Source of the DNA: Eremophila alpestris peregrina
Taxonomy: Eukaryota > Chordata > Aves > Passeriformes > Alaudidae
Assembly (NCBI GenBank): GCA_009792885.1
Contig: WMCF01000018.1
Span: forward strand, 8,585,307-8,649,306
Direction of reading: 5' to 3'
DNA: 64,000 bases
The notes beneath the pieces are model-generated. The model did no database searches and was not told where the DNA came from. It saw only the letters and a list, made by a program, of their open reading frames with translations. Of this stretch, positions 50,681-61,930 are shown piece by piece; position 1 is the first letter of the stretch, and each line of letters opens with the position of its first letter. Both the position numbers and the translations under genes were made by a program.

Positions 50681-52864
50681 TTTTGGCTCATGAAGAAGCA
50701 GCCCAGAGAAACCTGCACTCAAGTCAACCATGCTGTAGCTTCAAGGAGGGCAATTTTAGTCCAGAGCTGTCAAAGCAGCACCTTAGCACAAAGCTTTTTC
50801 ATAATGAAAAATATTAGCACTTACAAAGTTCTTAATATCTATGCAAAGCAACCTATAAATAATTCATTTACTCCACACGCATCTGCATCATTTGAAATGC
50901 ATCAGTGCTTTTATCAATAGAGTGCAATGGATTTACACTGCAGAGAGGAGGCTTGAGGGCAATTGGGCTATCTAAGTATTGTTGATCTGAGCATTATCAC
51001 TAAAGGTAAACTGAAATAAATTACCTCAGTCACTACACGATGCCTTTTTCAGCATGGCGAATAAAACTTATTAGTTCTAGGTCATTAAATTCAATATTAG
51101 ACTTTAAAAGAGCCCAGAAATTCTATGGTGTTATTAGCAAAACATGCAACAAAACATATGTGCTTCAGTATTGAAGATAAAAGAATTACTCTGTTATATT
51201 TAGATATTAGTTATTAGTGTATTTTTCAAAGGGACTTTTGAGATAAAACCCCAGCTGCCATTCTTAGAGAGAAGCTGGGCACATCACAGCTCTGGCTCTC
51301 ACTGAGTGGCAGGTTTCCAAATAACTGAGACATTTCTGAAAATGTCATTTGAAGCCTCCTGCTAATTTACTCATTATTCCTCTTCTCATAAGAATAAATA
51401 TTATTTTTCCAGTATTGCAGGTGAAGTGAGTGGGTAGGGACCTTAGAGGGAAGGGCTTGATTTTCACATTTTTAAAGTTCCTGTGACCCTAAACATGTCC
51501 TTTGCTGTCCTGTACCTCAGTGCTCCTCACTCATATACTGTGCTCTTCATTTCAACCTTTGTTTTCTCCCATTTGTCTACAACCCCTCTGCAAGGATTGC
51601 CTCCCCGGGTCTGGCCAGTGCCTAGGCAAGGAAAATGCTCTCCTAACTAAAACCTCCAGTCACTTACCTACAGCCCAAAATCCTGACAAGAGCCACTACT
51701 AAATACACTGTCTTGCAAGATGCCTACAGCAAGGCTGGAAAAACACCCTCTAAAAAGTAAAGACTGACACATTGCACCCAATCCATTACCTCTGTCAGGA
51801 TATTAGAGGCTGCTCTGATATTTTTCTAACTAAAACAGCATCCAAATACTGTCAAAGTGGGCAAAATCTATTTGCCATTTAAGTACAAAGACAGAAGATT
51901 AGCATCAGTACCCATAAATGGCATATACAGTTCAGCCTCCACTGCTTTCTTTTACATGATGCTCCCTCCCCCATGAGGAAGGAGAGCTCCCAGGATGCTG
52001 GGGGACAGATTCATAGCTGACAGGAACCACTGCAGCTCAAAAGGGCCACAAAACTAGAATGCAGACTCAATTGGCTTCTCAGGTCAGGTCTAAATAACGG
52101 CTATGGATTATTTTTTATAGAAGGAATCAGATGACCGAGCTCTCTTCAGCACAAAATGACAACAGATTTCTTTATCCTGTTTTCTGTCGAACATCAGGAG
52201 AACATTGCACCATCCCATCAAGCTTTTCAGAAACCTGAGTTGAACTGCTGTGTGAGAGAAATTACAGGAAAAGCCCAGTAATTGTGAAGCCTAATTACAA
52301 GGTAATGTGGTGCTCATGAGCAGAACTGCTGAACAATTAGGGACTCGACTAACGAGTGGGCCACCTGTCAGCTGGGAGAGGGCTGGCATAGGACACTCCT
52401 GACAGGCTATAGAGGGGGAAATGAAAACAAGGAAATGTTCAAATATTACATTTGAGATATACAGCATGAAAAGAGCAACTGATTAGAGCTCATGTGCTTG
52501 GTAAGTCTATGGACAATATAACTGTAGTTGTACAGGAAAGGGAAGTTCAGCACAGAGTGAGAGGTGTGGAGCAATGAGAAGAGCACAGGAGGTGTGGGAT
52601 GAATGGGGCTGGAACAGAGACACAGCTCAGATTATTTCCACCTGGGCTTCTGGATGGGGGAGTGCCAATTAATCACCAGCAGAACCCCAAAGTTCCTGTA
52701 CTTCACTGGTCTACACCTACTGTAGTATAATGGATATTCTGTGCTGTCCTGAAAAATGAAACCTGCACAGTAAAGTCAGCATTGACTCACACTGCAGGGA
52801 AAACCCAACCAATAGCAGTCCCTGGAAGTGGATCTAGAAATAAACTCTGGAGCCATCCATTCTA

Positions 52865-53160
52865 GTCACAGAATCACAGAATGGCCTGGATTAGAAGAGA
52901 TCTAAAGATCATCCAGTTCCAATCCCCTGCCATGGGCAGGGACACCTTCCACTATCCCAAGCTGAGCACTTCCAGGGATGGGGCTACCACAGCTTCTCTG
53001 GGGAGCCTGTTCCAGTGCCTCCACACCCTCACAAGAAAGAATTTATTCCTAATATCCAGTCTAAGACTGCTCCCAAACAGTTTGAAGCCAATCCCCCTTG
53101 GCCTGTCACTATGTGCTCTGTGATGGCATCACTCCTCTCTGGATCAGTCGGAACAGAGCC
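52865..53160 (-). mobile_element. CR1 LINE 3' fragment, about 300 bases
   Basis: AGTCACAGAATCACAGAATGG, then GATCATCCAGTTCCAATCCC, GGCAGGGACACCTTCCACTA, ACTTCCAGGGATGGGGCTAC and AAGAAAGAATTTATTCCTAA: the reverse complement of the CR1 3' part, well preserved. Confidence 0.93.
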
Positions 53161-55927
53161 AAAGACAACTGTGGTCAGGGCAGTAGAAGACAGATGCTAA
53201 TTAAACCAAGTATTCTTTCCTCTCTCTAAACCAGAGCATAAAAATGCAGACTGAAATTAGAAATTACAGTGGCACCACAAAAAATTGTAAATTGTTCAAA
53301 TTTATAACTTTTCCACACCTCTCACTTCATGCAAGTAAATTTAATTGTAATTCCAATTAAAAAAAATGCAAATATATCCACAAATGAGACATGAGCTGTG
53401 ATTGAAAGGTAAGACAAAGGCTGTAGTCTTTACACTGGAAGTGTATTTATGTCAGCTTTTAGACTGGTTCTTTTCTTTTTTCCTAGGTACTTTAAAATCA
53501 ATAGAATGACACAAAGCTATTGATTAGAAATATGTTCTTTTTCCACATGCCTACTGAGAATCAAGAGAATACTAAAACATGAGCTCATCACATCAATTTT
53601 TGTGGAACTTTCAGCATATTATTAAGTGTGACCCTGAATATAAATATTTTATTTATTGAAACACTTGCTCTAAGACCCATTCTAGATAAAGCAAAGACTT
53701 TCCTCATTCAGTGTTTGAATCAGCTCCTTGCTTACTGGGAAGAACACAGATATTTTACTGACTGAATTATTTTGGGAGTCAATCCCTCAGATGGTCCAAA
53801 TACCCCTAAAATTGCAGCATTCTTCATCTCTGGCCACCCACTTCCTCTCTTCTCTAATAATGTAGAGGCAAAGGAAGGAAACAGAGCTTTGATGAGCCAG
53901 GAGGACTAAATTTTGCAGAGCTCTGAATGACTGTGAAATGTTGCTGTATGATTAACAGGAGAGGAAGGGGAAGAAGGAAACACAACAGCTACCCATCTAT
54001 TTTATATTTACACACTTCCATTTTGACTGTGTGGATCCCCACAAAACATCAGCTAGGTTTGTAAGCTCTCATCCAATTTTCATATGCTATTTTTAAATAT
54101 GTAATTTTTTCTTTTGCTAAGGCATTCCAGCAATCTTGTTATACTGAGTTAATTAGTTTGGCTTTGGCATTTTTGGAGTCTTTCATTTGCAGACTGAAAA
54201 ATAAGAGACCAATAATAACATGTGCTTAGGAATCTGGCTACTGGTCTTTCATCTTAATCCAAATTTCACCACTTTGCCAGATAGAGAAAGCTGTGAAAAA
54301 TCCAACTATAATACAGAAAAGCAATTAATGTTGCAAAATGGCTCTGGGTCCTTGGATGAATGCTATTGTAAATCAGCATCTTGCCCTTAAATGCTAAGTC
54401 ACCCTTGGGGAAATCTGCAGGGTATCATTTGCTTCATAAAATTCCTTTAGATGTATTAAAATCAGTGCTGGTGTTTGTCCATATCAAAACAATAGAGTAA
54501 GTAATTCTAAAATGTCTGTGTATGTTTTCACAATATGTCTTTGTGTTTTGTCTCTTACAGAAACAATATTTTAGTAATTTCAAAGGCAAGACAGCCCTGG
54601 AGTCATTAAGGGTACATGAGAGGACAGAGATGGATTTTAAAACACTCAAGATCAGAATCTTAATATTAATAAAATTTTATATGACTTTAGTATTTGACCA
54701 TAATTGAAAGAGCAAGGGAAATGCTGTTTTTTCACAGCAGACTGCAGTTGTAGAAAACAAGCCTTATGTCCACATAAAGTGATTCTCATCAGTGGGGGGA
54801 TGTTATACCAGCTCTGTGGCAATACTTCATTCTCTGTTCCTGCAAAAGTTTAGTTAATTCATTATCATTCCCTCCTCTATGCACTATTTGCTACACTCTA
54901 GCAAATAAAGAAAAGAGCAGTCAAGCTCTCAGTAAAACACCTTTTCCTTCTCTAGGGCCATCAGGATATCTGTGCTAAAAGGAAAAGGATACTAGACAAA
55001 TAATCCTGAACTGCAATGCAGCTAATATTTCCATCATCATCATTCCCAGAGAGTGGTTTTGGGGATCACCATTTCCACAGAGAACACAGCCTGGAAAAGA
55101 GCCCCTGCACTCTGGCAGGTGTGTTTGTGAAGGGGTTTATTGTCTGCAACAGCTCTCCCCTCTGCTTGAGTGGGGGGCAGAACCTGCAGCTGGGGAATGC
55201 ATTAATTCAGCACTACCCTTTAACACTCTCTCTTCTCATTACAGGTATTGAAATTGTTCCCAGTGGGCACAGCAGACAAGGAAAGCTGAGCACGAGGAAG
55301 GACTTGATCCAGTTCCCCATTAAACTCAAAAGAAAAGCTAATAACTTCCGTGATAACAGGAGCTGGACAAGGACTCCCATGAACAGCACACCACAAATCA
55401 TTTCATTCTTGCCAAATCTTGTTCTGACTGTGGCAATTTCCAGTGAGAGCTGGAATCCACATCCCCCAAAGCAGCCCCACTCCAGCAAATCCAGCATGCA
55501 TTAATTCCACTATTATTTGCTTTCCCCCTGACTGGAAAATGTAAGGCAGCAGAGGATAAAAAGAACACATGGCTTGTGTGCAAGCCCCAGCCCAGCTGCT
55601 GCTGGACCACTGTTTGCCTGTTGCTTAGCACTGCTTCACCTCTCTGCCAGGAAAAAACGGGATTTGATGGGGGAATTTAAAGCTCCAGTTTTGTTTATGG
55701 TAAAATAATCACTGGTGGTGCTCCAACCATGTGTTACATCACTTACTAAATCTTGGATGCTCTTGGAGAAAAAGGCTGTAGTTTTCCATGCCTATCTAGG
55801 AGCCCACTGGATACAAAGTTGGAACAGGGATGTTTGCATGGTTAACAGGAGGAAAACTGGAATAGGAATTTGAAGGTTGAAAACAGGAATTTGAGGGCAT
55901 GATTCAGGGCAAACAGCTCTCACTGCT

Positions 55928-55994
55928 GCAGGAGTTGGACAAGATGATCTCCAGAGGTCCCTTCCAACCCCAACCAGTTCTTGATCCTGTAATT
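55928..55994 (+). mobile_element. CR1 LINE 3'-terminal fragment
   Basis: GCAGGAGTTGGACAAGATGA, then TCTCCAGAGGTCCCTTCCAA and CCCCAACC, the last bases of a forward CR1. The copy ends in a degraded terminal repeat about 100 bases from the exon at 56098-56196, on its downstream side in gene orientation. Confidence 0.87.
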
Positions 55995-56097
55995 TCAGGA
56001 GCAACGTAAAGAACTGGAGGATTTAGGGACATAAAAAAAGCAATGGCCTGAGAGCAAGGAAGCAAATGAAAGATATTACAAAGTGCTCAAAACTCAC

Positions 56098-56196
56098 CAG
56101 TTATCCATTTAGCCTCTGGGTCATGAATCTTGAAATCATCACTGAAGAGATCTTCCACTGTTATCTTCTTCTTCTGAGACAAGCTGTTATCCTCAA
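56098..56196 (-). CDS. DPP6: DPP6 exon encoding the membrane-proximal extracellular stalk (exon 3)
   Basis: The exon is 99 bases in phase 1-1. After the Val completed across the junction it reads EDNSLSQKKKITVEDLFSDD, then FKIHDPEAKWIT, ending with one base of an Asp codon. This segment links the membrane helix to the extracellular domain. The ITVEDLF...DPEAKW block is the conserved entry into the beta-propeller in the DPP4/6/10 family. The acceptor is TGTTTTGCAG and the donor is ACTG|GTGAGT, a strong match. Compared with remembered human DPP6 the changes are conservative (Val to Ile, Glu to Asp, Ser to Thr). Its length is a multiple of three and its phases are equal, so skipping it would remove 33 residues without a frameshift. 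Both neighbouring introns are long. Confidence 0.96.
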
Positions 56197-57365
56197 CTGC
56201 AAAACATTCAAAAATAAACTGCCATTAATTCAGCTTTGAAATGGATCTGAAAGCACAGAAACCATGAATAGTGGCTGGTCATATCTCATTTGGAAACAGT
56301 CCACATTTAAGCTTTGTGTCACACACAAATCCCTTCCCCTGGTGTTATAAAAGGGCCACCTGAAGGTTCACTAAAAGAACCCTGCTTTCTATACATGCCT
56401 GGTCTTAACAACTACAAAAAGACCAAGAAATGGTCCAAAACACACATTTTCAGACATTACATAATCAAAAAAAGAATCCAAGTCATGCAAACACACCTAG
56501 AGGTGTCATAGTGATAGATAATGCTCACTAATTGACAGCTAAACCCTAAAATGCATCTGAAATTTTGAGTTACAATTCACAAAGTGTTTTAAATGACCAA
56601 TTTTTTACAGCTTATATTTTTTATTTCCTTAAAAATTTTAACATAGAACCATAGTTGTAAAGATGTTTAACCTTATGAGGGCTCATACAGTTTACTTCAG
56701 AAATTCACAAAAGATATTCCATGGGAACCAGACACTTGGTTGCAGAAATATTTTTGGAAAGTCTATGAGACACAACCCTTAATCCTTAGGTGTTGCATAG
56801 CTGGCCCATACTTATTTTCATTTTTAGTGAAAGGATATCCAGTTTCATTTGTAAACATGGCAATATCAAAGCTGAAAATTATTTATAGAAAAACCAACAA
56901 CTTCAAAAAACCAGCAATTTTGATTAATATGTTCACTCTTTCCTTTTCTTCCATCAACTGTAATTTTTTTTGTTTGTTTTGACAAGCAGTCACCCTCTAT
57001 GAATAATTTGTTGTCAACATTCAATTTTTTGCTGAAATAATATTTTCATGGAAACCTTTAAATCAGCTTTAAATACATTTGCTCTTTTAAAGAGAAGAGG
57101 AGGCCACATTTTGAGTAATTCCACAGCAGGAATGTGTGTTTCAGCATCTTTCCTCACTACAGCATCCTCATGCCTGAGGTTTATTGGCAGCCTTAGATAT
57201 CTTTAATATTATTTAGTGCTAAACTTACACTGCACACTTATGATTAGAAAAGTGGAATCAGACCCTGAAGGCACTTATTTGTGGAAAAAAAATCTTCTTT
57301 GCTGTACTAAATTGAGGCCCCTGAGCTACCTGAGATGACAGAAAAATACCTATGAACAGTGGTTT

Positions 57366-57399
57366 TTTTCCACTAAAAGGTGTTTTCCACTAAAAGGTG
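57366..57399. repeat. Perfect 17-base tandem duplication
   Basis: TTTTCCACTAAAAGGTG occurs twice head to tail with no mismatch and begins a third time with TTT. Identical copies suggest a recent slippage or duplication event. Confidence 0.92.
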
Positions 57400-57963
57400 T
57401 TTCAGAACAAACTTTCACTTTTACAAAATTAAATTATATTCTCCAGTGTTCATATTTTTCCCTAGTCTGGCCGAGATTTCAACCACACTGTTCACTGTGG
57501 CTTCCAAATATCCATTAATACAAGTCCTCAGCCAAATCCCTCTGCGTGACAGCATTCTGCCAAATTATTCTGTGTAATTTTATTTATTAAAATGGAAATT
57601 ATAGGTTACAAGGACCCCAGGAAATCAACTTCTGTGCTGGAGATTTGGGAAGAAGTAGGGTGGGAAGCTCTCCCTATTCCTCCTTTTTGTGCAGGATGGG
57701 GACAGGCAGTTTGGGAGCTGTTCCTCCACAGCATTCCAGCTCCTCATGAGGAACAGCAGGAAGAGAGAGAGGCAGCACCTGGACTTTGCACACTTGGGAG
57801 CCTCTCTAAGGGATGAGGTGAAACTCCCTTCCTGTCCCCTGCCTTGGGCTGCAAGAGCTGCAGGAGGTCCTCTGCTGGACCATGGACTACATTCATCTCA
57901 GCCACAGAGCTGGGGAGAAAACAAATAAACTAAATAATAAATACATCAATGAATTTCAGTAAT

Positions 57964-57981
57964 AAAAAAAAAAAAAAAAAA
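57964..57981. repeat. A homopolymer, 18 bases
   Basis: Eighteen A on the plus strand. No retroposon body is recognised upstream; the preceding GC-richer segment (57600-57920) has no family assignment. Confidence 0.85.
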
Positions 57982-58960
57982 GATATTTACTGTATTTACT
58001 GACCTGTCCTCTAACAGACAAGAAGGTCAGAGGGATTATTAAGAACATCTGCTCCATTCCTCTGGCCCTAATGGAGACATTTATGGAGGAAGAAATGCAA
58101 TTGTGGGATCTCAGGCAACCCACTCTGTCCTGAGCAGCAGATTCTAGGTGTGCCTCAGGGTGTCTAAACCAGCTGTGCACAGGTTGTGTTGTCCAACTGC
58201 AGGCACCTGGAGCCCCTTTGGGCTTACAGAACTAAGCATGTGCCACGTTTGGTTTTTTTTTTGCATTCACATTCCCCAGCCTGGCAGATGCAGATGGCAG
58301 CAAGGCAGCCATGCAAGTGGCAAGGGACTTGAGATCTGAGTGCCAAGTGACAAACCCAGCATCCAAACATCACAGCTATGTGCTGAGAGAGCCAAGGAGA
58401 AACCGTGTCCACACTGGTTTTGATTCCACATTAGAGGCATGAGAGGAGCCCTTCATCCTTGCAGCCAGTGCACCCAAACAAACCTGGGCTGGACTGACAT
58501 CACACAGCTCTCCAGAACACAAAACCAACCAAGATTCTCCACAAATCCAGAAAACTAACAAAAAGGAGCAAGGAGTTGACCTTAGTGCCCGTTTTTCTTC
58601 TTCTCTTTCAAGCTTTTTCTCAACTCCAGCCATGCTCAGAGGCTGCTTGACAGGTCAGAAGGCTACAGGCATCTCTAGGTGCCCACCTTTCTTTCCACCA
58701 CCCCTGGTGCTCAGCCTAGGGCTGGTGTCAGATGCTTTCCTCACACCCCTCCTGGCCTGCTGTGCACTGCATGTGAGGGAAGTGCCTCCATCTCCCTGTG
58801 TCCAGCACATCTGGAGCTCCATTCCCACCTCAGCTTGATCCCTGGGCAGACCTAATCCCTCTTTTCCCCAGATGGCCTCTCTGAACCCAAAGGGCGGTGG
58901 CCAGCAGGCAGTCTTTCTCCTTTCTGTAATATCCCACCTGTTTGTAATGCTGTAAAATAC

Positions 58961-58973
58961 ATATATATATATA
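58961..58973. repeat. Short (AT)n repeat
   Basis: Six and a half AT units after AAAATAC. The same AAAATACATATATAT context recurs at 61307. Confidence 0.8.
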
Positions 58974-59804
58974 ACTATGGTTAACAAAATGCTCTCCAGC
59001 ACAGCTGGTCAAAGGATAGTGCCTTGCTTTGAGTATCACAAGAGCTACAAAGCTTTCTAGGAAACGCCTCTGACTGTCAGGCAGCATGCTGTGAATTAAT
59101 GCTGTGCAATGACTGCCTCAGTACCACTTCTGAGAAATGTCTCTTATGGATTTTGCAAAAATTTTAATATGGATTAGGGTGTACTTTCTTTTTTTTCAGC
59201 TAAAAGGTCAGATTTGAAAGGAGCAAATGTGATGTATATCTCCAGAAAGCTTTAAATATCAGGAACAGATGTATGAGAAATCAGCTCCTTCCTAAGCACA
59301 ATGTCTAATGGAATTTGGGGAGGCCTTATTTTACTCAAAATGTCTGTAGGACTGGGTCCTCTTTTCAGCTTTGCTCTGTGTATGTGTGTGCCTGGGTAGA
59401 CTTCTAGAAAGTTTTGCATGTCTTCATATAAATCAACAATTGGACTTGCAGAGGTGCCACATGCTGTGACAAGTGAGGAGCTGCCAATTAGGAAAACCTC
59501 AGGACAACACTATTATAATTTGTATAAATAGTTTAACATTTTTCAAAGGTGGGTGAAAGGGCAGGACTCACACACCAGGAAATTGGAGAAGCTCAGCACA
59601 GGCAGTGGTGTGTGTGTGTGGTGTCCTGTAGTGTCATTAAATGTAAATTCCTCCAATTACAGCTTCTTTTGAGAATGTTGTTCTAGAACATCAAAGGATA
59701 TATAAATTACAGAAATGTTGAGGTGTTTTTAGGATTTTATAAAATAAAGGCATAAGCATTAGGTAGTAATAGAGCACTGCCACTGCAATTACAGTGCCTG
59801 CTAG

Positions 59805-59880
59805 AAGCAGGCTGAGTGACCTGCCCCTGAGAAACCCAAACCAGGAGGGATTCCAGCCCTTCTGAATCCAGAGTTAAAAC
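59805..59880 (+). repeat. Possible MIR-like SINE relic
   Basis: GCTGAGTGACCTGCCCCTGA, then GGAGGGATTCCAGCCC and CTGAATCCAGAG resemble the MIR 3' half (AGTGACTTGCCC... GGGATTCGAACCC... TGACTCCAAAG). It is diverged and incomplete, so this is tentative. Confidence 0.4.
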
Positions 59881-61249
59881 CTTTAAAAGTTTGGGCTGAT
59901 TTGAAAAATAATCTGGGAGAGACATACAACTCTTCTTTTTCCACAATTATTAAATACCTCAATCATTATCTGCCCTGTTAGGCAAATCTTCCCCTCTCCC
60001 CACTTTACCTGTTGTTCTTGACTTGGCAGGAGACTACCTGAGAGATTACCCAAGCTCTCCCATTATTAGACCAAATTATGGATCCAGGTAACCACTTTTC
60101 TTTGTCTGAGCATGGATTATTTGCCTGCATGCTGTACTTTGCCCCATATATATCCAAAATTACTGTCTGGAATCAGGCACTGAATGATATCCAGCACTGG
60201 TTTCAAAGCAACTCTGCATTTCATGCCTTGGTGCTACACTGCAAAACAGGCCTTCAAACCAGCACCAAAATACTGAGAGAAAAATGCTTTCCCAGACAGG
60301 AAGAGGACTGAGATAGACAGGAAAAATTAAGGGTTCAGAGGTAAAATGCAAAAGGTTATTTGTACTGGTGTGACAGCATCAGGATGGATTCCAACAATAT
60401 CATTAAAAGAAAGAATTAAAAACATTTGAATATCCTCAAGTACTTTCCTCAAGCCCAACCCCTGCCAGGCTGCATCACCCCCTTTGAAGCTTTTGCAGTG
60501 AAGAGGGGTTTTGTTTGGGGGTTTTGTTTGTTTCCTGATGTCACTCATACTTGGCAGCTCCCCCTGCTCCACCTCCTTCCCTCACTGTGCTCCTGTCCCT
60601 TTCTCACCTCTTGCTCACATATTCATCACTTAATTTTCAGTTTGACTACCAAAAGATAAACATTTCTTCTTCCAGAGAGCTATTTCATGGCAGAGAAATG
60701 CAGACTGTGCCTCTCCTTTTGGACAGGCTCCTCCACCTTCCCCCCTCTTACCTTGCTGGGACATGCTATGTACGATTGGGATTAGCAATGTGATATTTTT
60801 CCATGTGTCAAAGCAGTCTCAGAGTCCCTCTCAGCCCATGAAATGAGCCTCCTGTTCCCTTCTGTCAGAGCCCAACCTTGTAACAAGTTCCAGGGCCAGT
60901 GGCTTAGGACAAGACTGAACTCAGCTGCTGCCAAGCCACAGCAGCAACCTCAGCTCTGTAATTTACCCTTGGCATAGTCTCACCATGAATAATAAAAACA
61001 GGAGCAGCACTGAGCTCAGTTTTTGTATGTGCATGTGGGATACAATTCTGAAACATCAGCAGGAACAAAAAACCAACCCAAGCCCATCTTACCAGCAGAT
61101 CAGGTAATTAAAAAATCTCAAAAACATGAATGGAAATTTTAGCACAGAAAATGACTTTACATATTCCTAAGTTTTAAGCACAGAGACCCTCTCAACTCTG
61201 TCACCTGGAGGTGCTGTTGGGTATATAACAAGAACTGTGGGATTTATAG

Positions 61250-61273
61250 GTGTGCATGTGTGTGCACACACAC
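61250..61273. repeat. Alternating purine-pyrimidine TG/CA tract with a 16-base palindrome
   Basis: Twenty-four bases alternate strictly between purine and pyrimidine (GTGTGCATGTGTGTGCAC...). The inner 16 bases at 61257-61272 are an exact palindrome. Such tracts can adopt Z-DNA or cruciform structure in principle. Confidence 0.8.
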
Positions 61274-61312
61274 CCCAAAGGGAGAATAGCTTTGTGTATG
61301 CATAGAAAATAC

Positions 61313-61331
61313 ATATATATATATATATATA
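61313..61331. repeat. (AT)n dinucleotide repeat
   Basis: About nine AT units, 40 bases after the TG/CA tract and 57 bases before the CR1 fossil. Confidence 0.9.
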
Positions 61332-61387
61332 AGCAACCACACTTCTGAATTTTATTTATAACTGAATGGCAGTATTTCAAGAAGGAG

Positions 61388-61640
61388 GACTCTGGAAACT
61401 ACAGGTCTGTTAGTGACATTGCAGTGCCTGGTAAAAGAGAAGATTAATCTGGAAGGTATTGAAAAGCACCTAAAAATTAATTCAGTCACTGGTCACAGCC
61501 AGCAAAGCCTCATGAGAGAAGAGTGCAGCTTATCAAACCTGATTTCATATCATGACAGGGTAACCCACATTGCTGATCAAGGGAAGCCAGTGGATTTAAT
61601 ACTTTTGGATTTTGATGGAAGTGACACCCACGGCCCCATC
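61388..61640 (+). mobile_element. Fossil of CR1 LINE ORF2 reverse transcriptase
   Basis: Frame 61391 reads SGNYRSV, the entry into the CR1 reverse-transcriptase domain. After a frameshift near 61430 another frame reads IEKHLKINS, then LSNLISYHDRVTHIADQGKP and VDLILLDF, which follow the CR1 order (SGNYRPVSL, then CLTNLISFYDKVT and DVIYLDFSKAFDTV). The catalytic-domain coding region is a short, frame-shifted piece with no flanking CR1 3' end, so it is an inactive relic. All other CR1 copies in the window are 3'-end pieces. Confidence 0.85.
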
Positions 61641-61867
61641 TAGGCAGGGCTTTAGCTTCAAGAGAACTTGTTGAGGCTCATGGGTATGGACTAAGCAATT
61701 TAGGCTTTCATGTACATCTCTGAAAATTCTGTGCTTCTGTAAAACTGCAGTCAACATTCTCATACCTAACAAGTTGTGCCTGATGTGAGTGTAGTGCACA
61801 CATCATGCCCCAAAACACCTCAGACATGAGCAGCCCTGTCCAAAGATGTTGAATCTGAACACCAGCA

Positions 61868-61930
61868 AAATTAATTAAATAAATGAGCTTTAATTAAGTT
61901 TAACTTTAATTAATTTAATTACATAATTAT
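61868..61930. promoter_or_regulatory. TTAATTA-rich patch
   Basis: Within about 60 bases the motif TTAATTA occurs four times or nearly so (AAATTAATTAAAT, CTTTAATTAAGTTT, ACTTTAATTAATTTAATTA). TAATTA is the common homeodomain core. It could equally be simple AT-rich drift. Confidence 0.35.

Larger units (their letters stand above)
33775..56097 (-). other. DPP6: DPP6 intron 3
   Basis: At 22,323 bases this is the largest complete intron. It contains CR1 fragments at 35565-35895, 37199-37322, 43081-43238, 50400-50680, 52865-53160 and 55928-55994. It also has the interrupted (GGAA)n array at 44350-44473, a (TA)n tract at 46836-46857 and a CTCF-like motif near 42788. GC-richer patches without assignment lie at about 38350-39420, 44700-44830 and 48260-48580. 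The remainder is AT-rich unique sequence. The longest open frames here (41835-42527 plus, 55016-55504 plus, 48724-49188 plus) have no recognisable domains. Confidence 0.85.

Noticed and set aside
52881..53123. 80-codon plus-strand frame starting MAWIRRDLKIIQFQS
   Set aside because: It is the antisense of a CR1 3' end. The similar frame at 11905-12108 (MVCVGRDLKIIQFQS) has the same origin, which explains their resemblance.
55016..55504. 162-codon plus-strand frame
   Set aside because: There is no domain, no conserved motif and no supporting splice or promoter context. Antisense frames of this size occur at several places here (also 48724-49188 plus and 21090-21590 minus).
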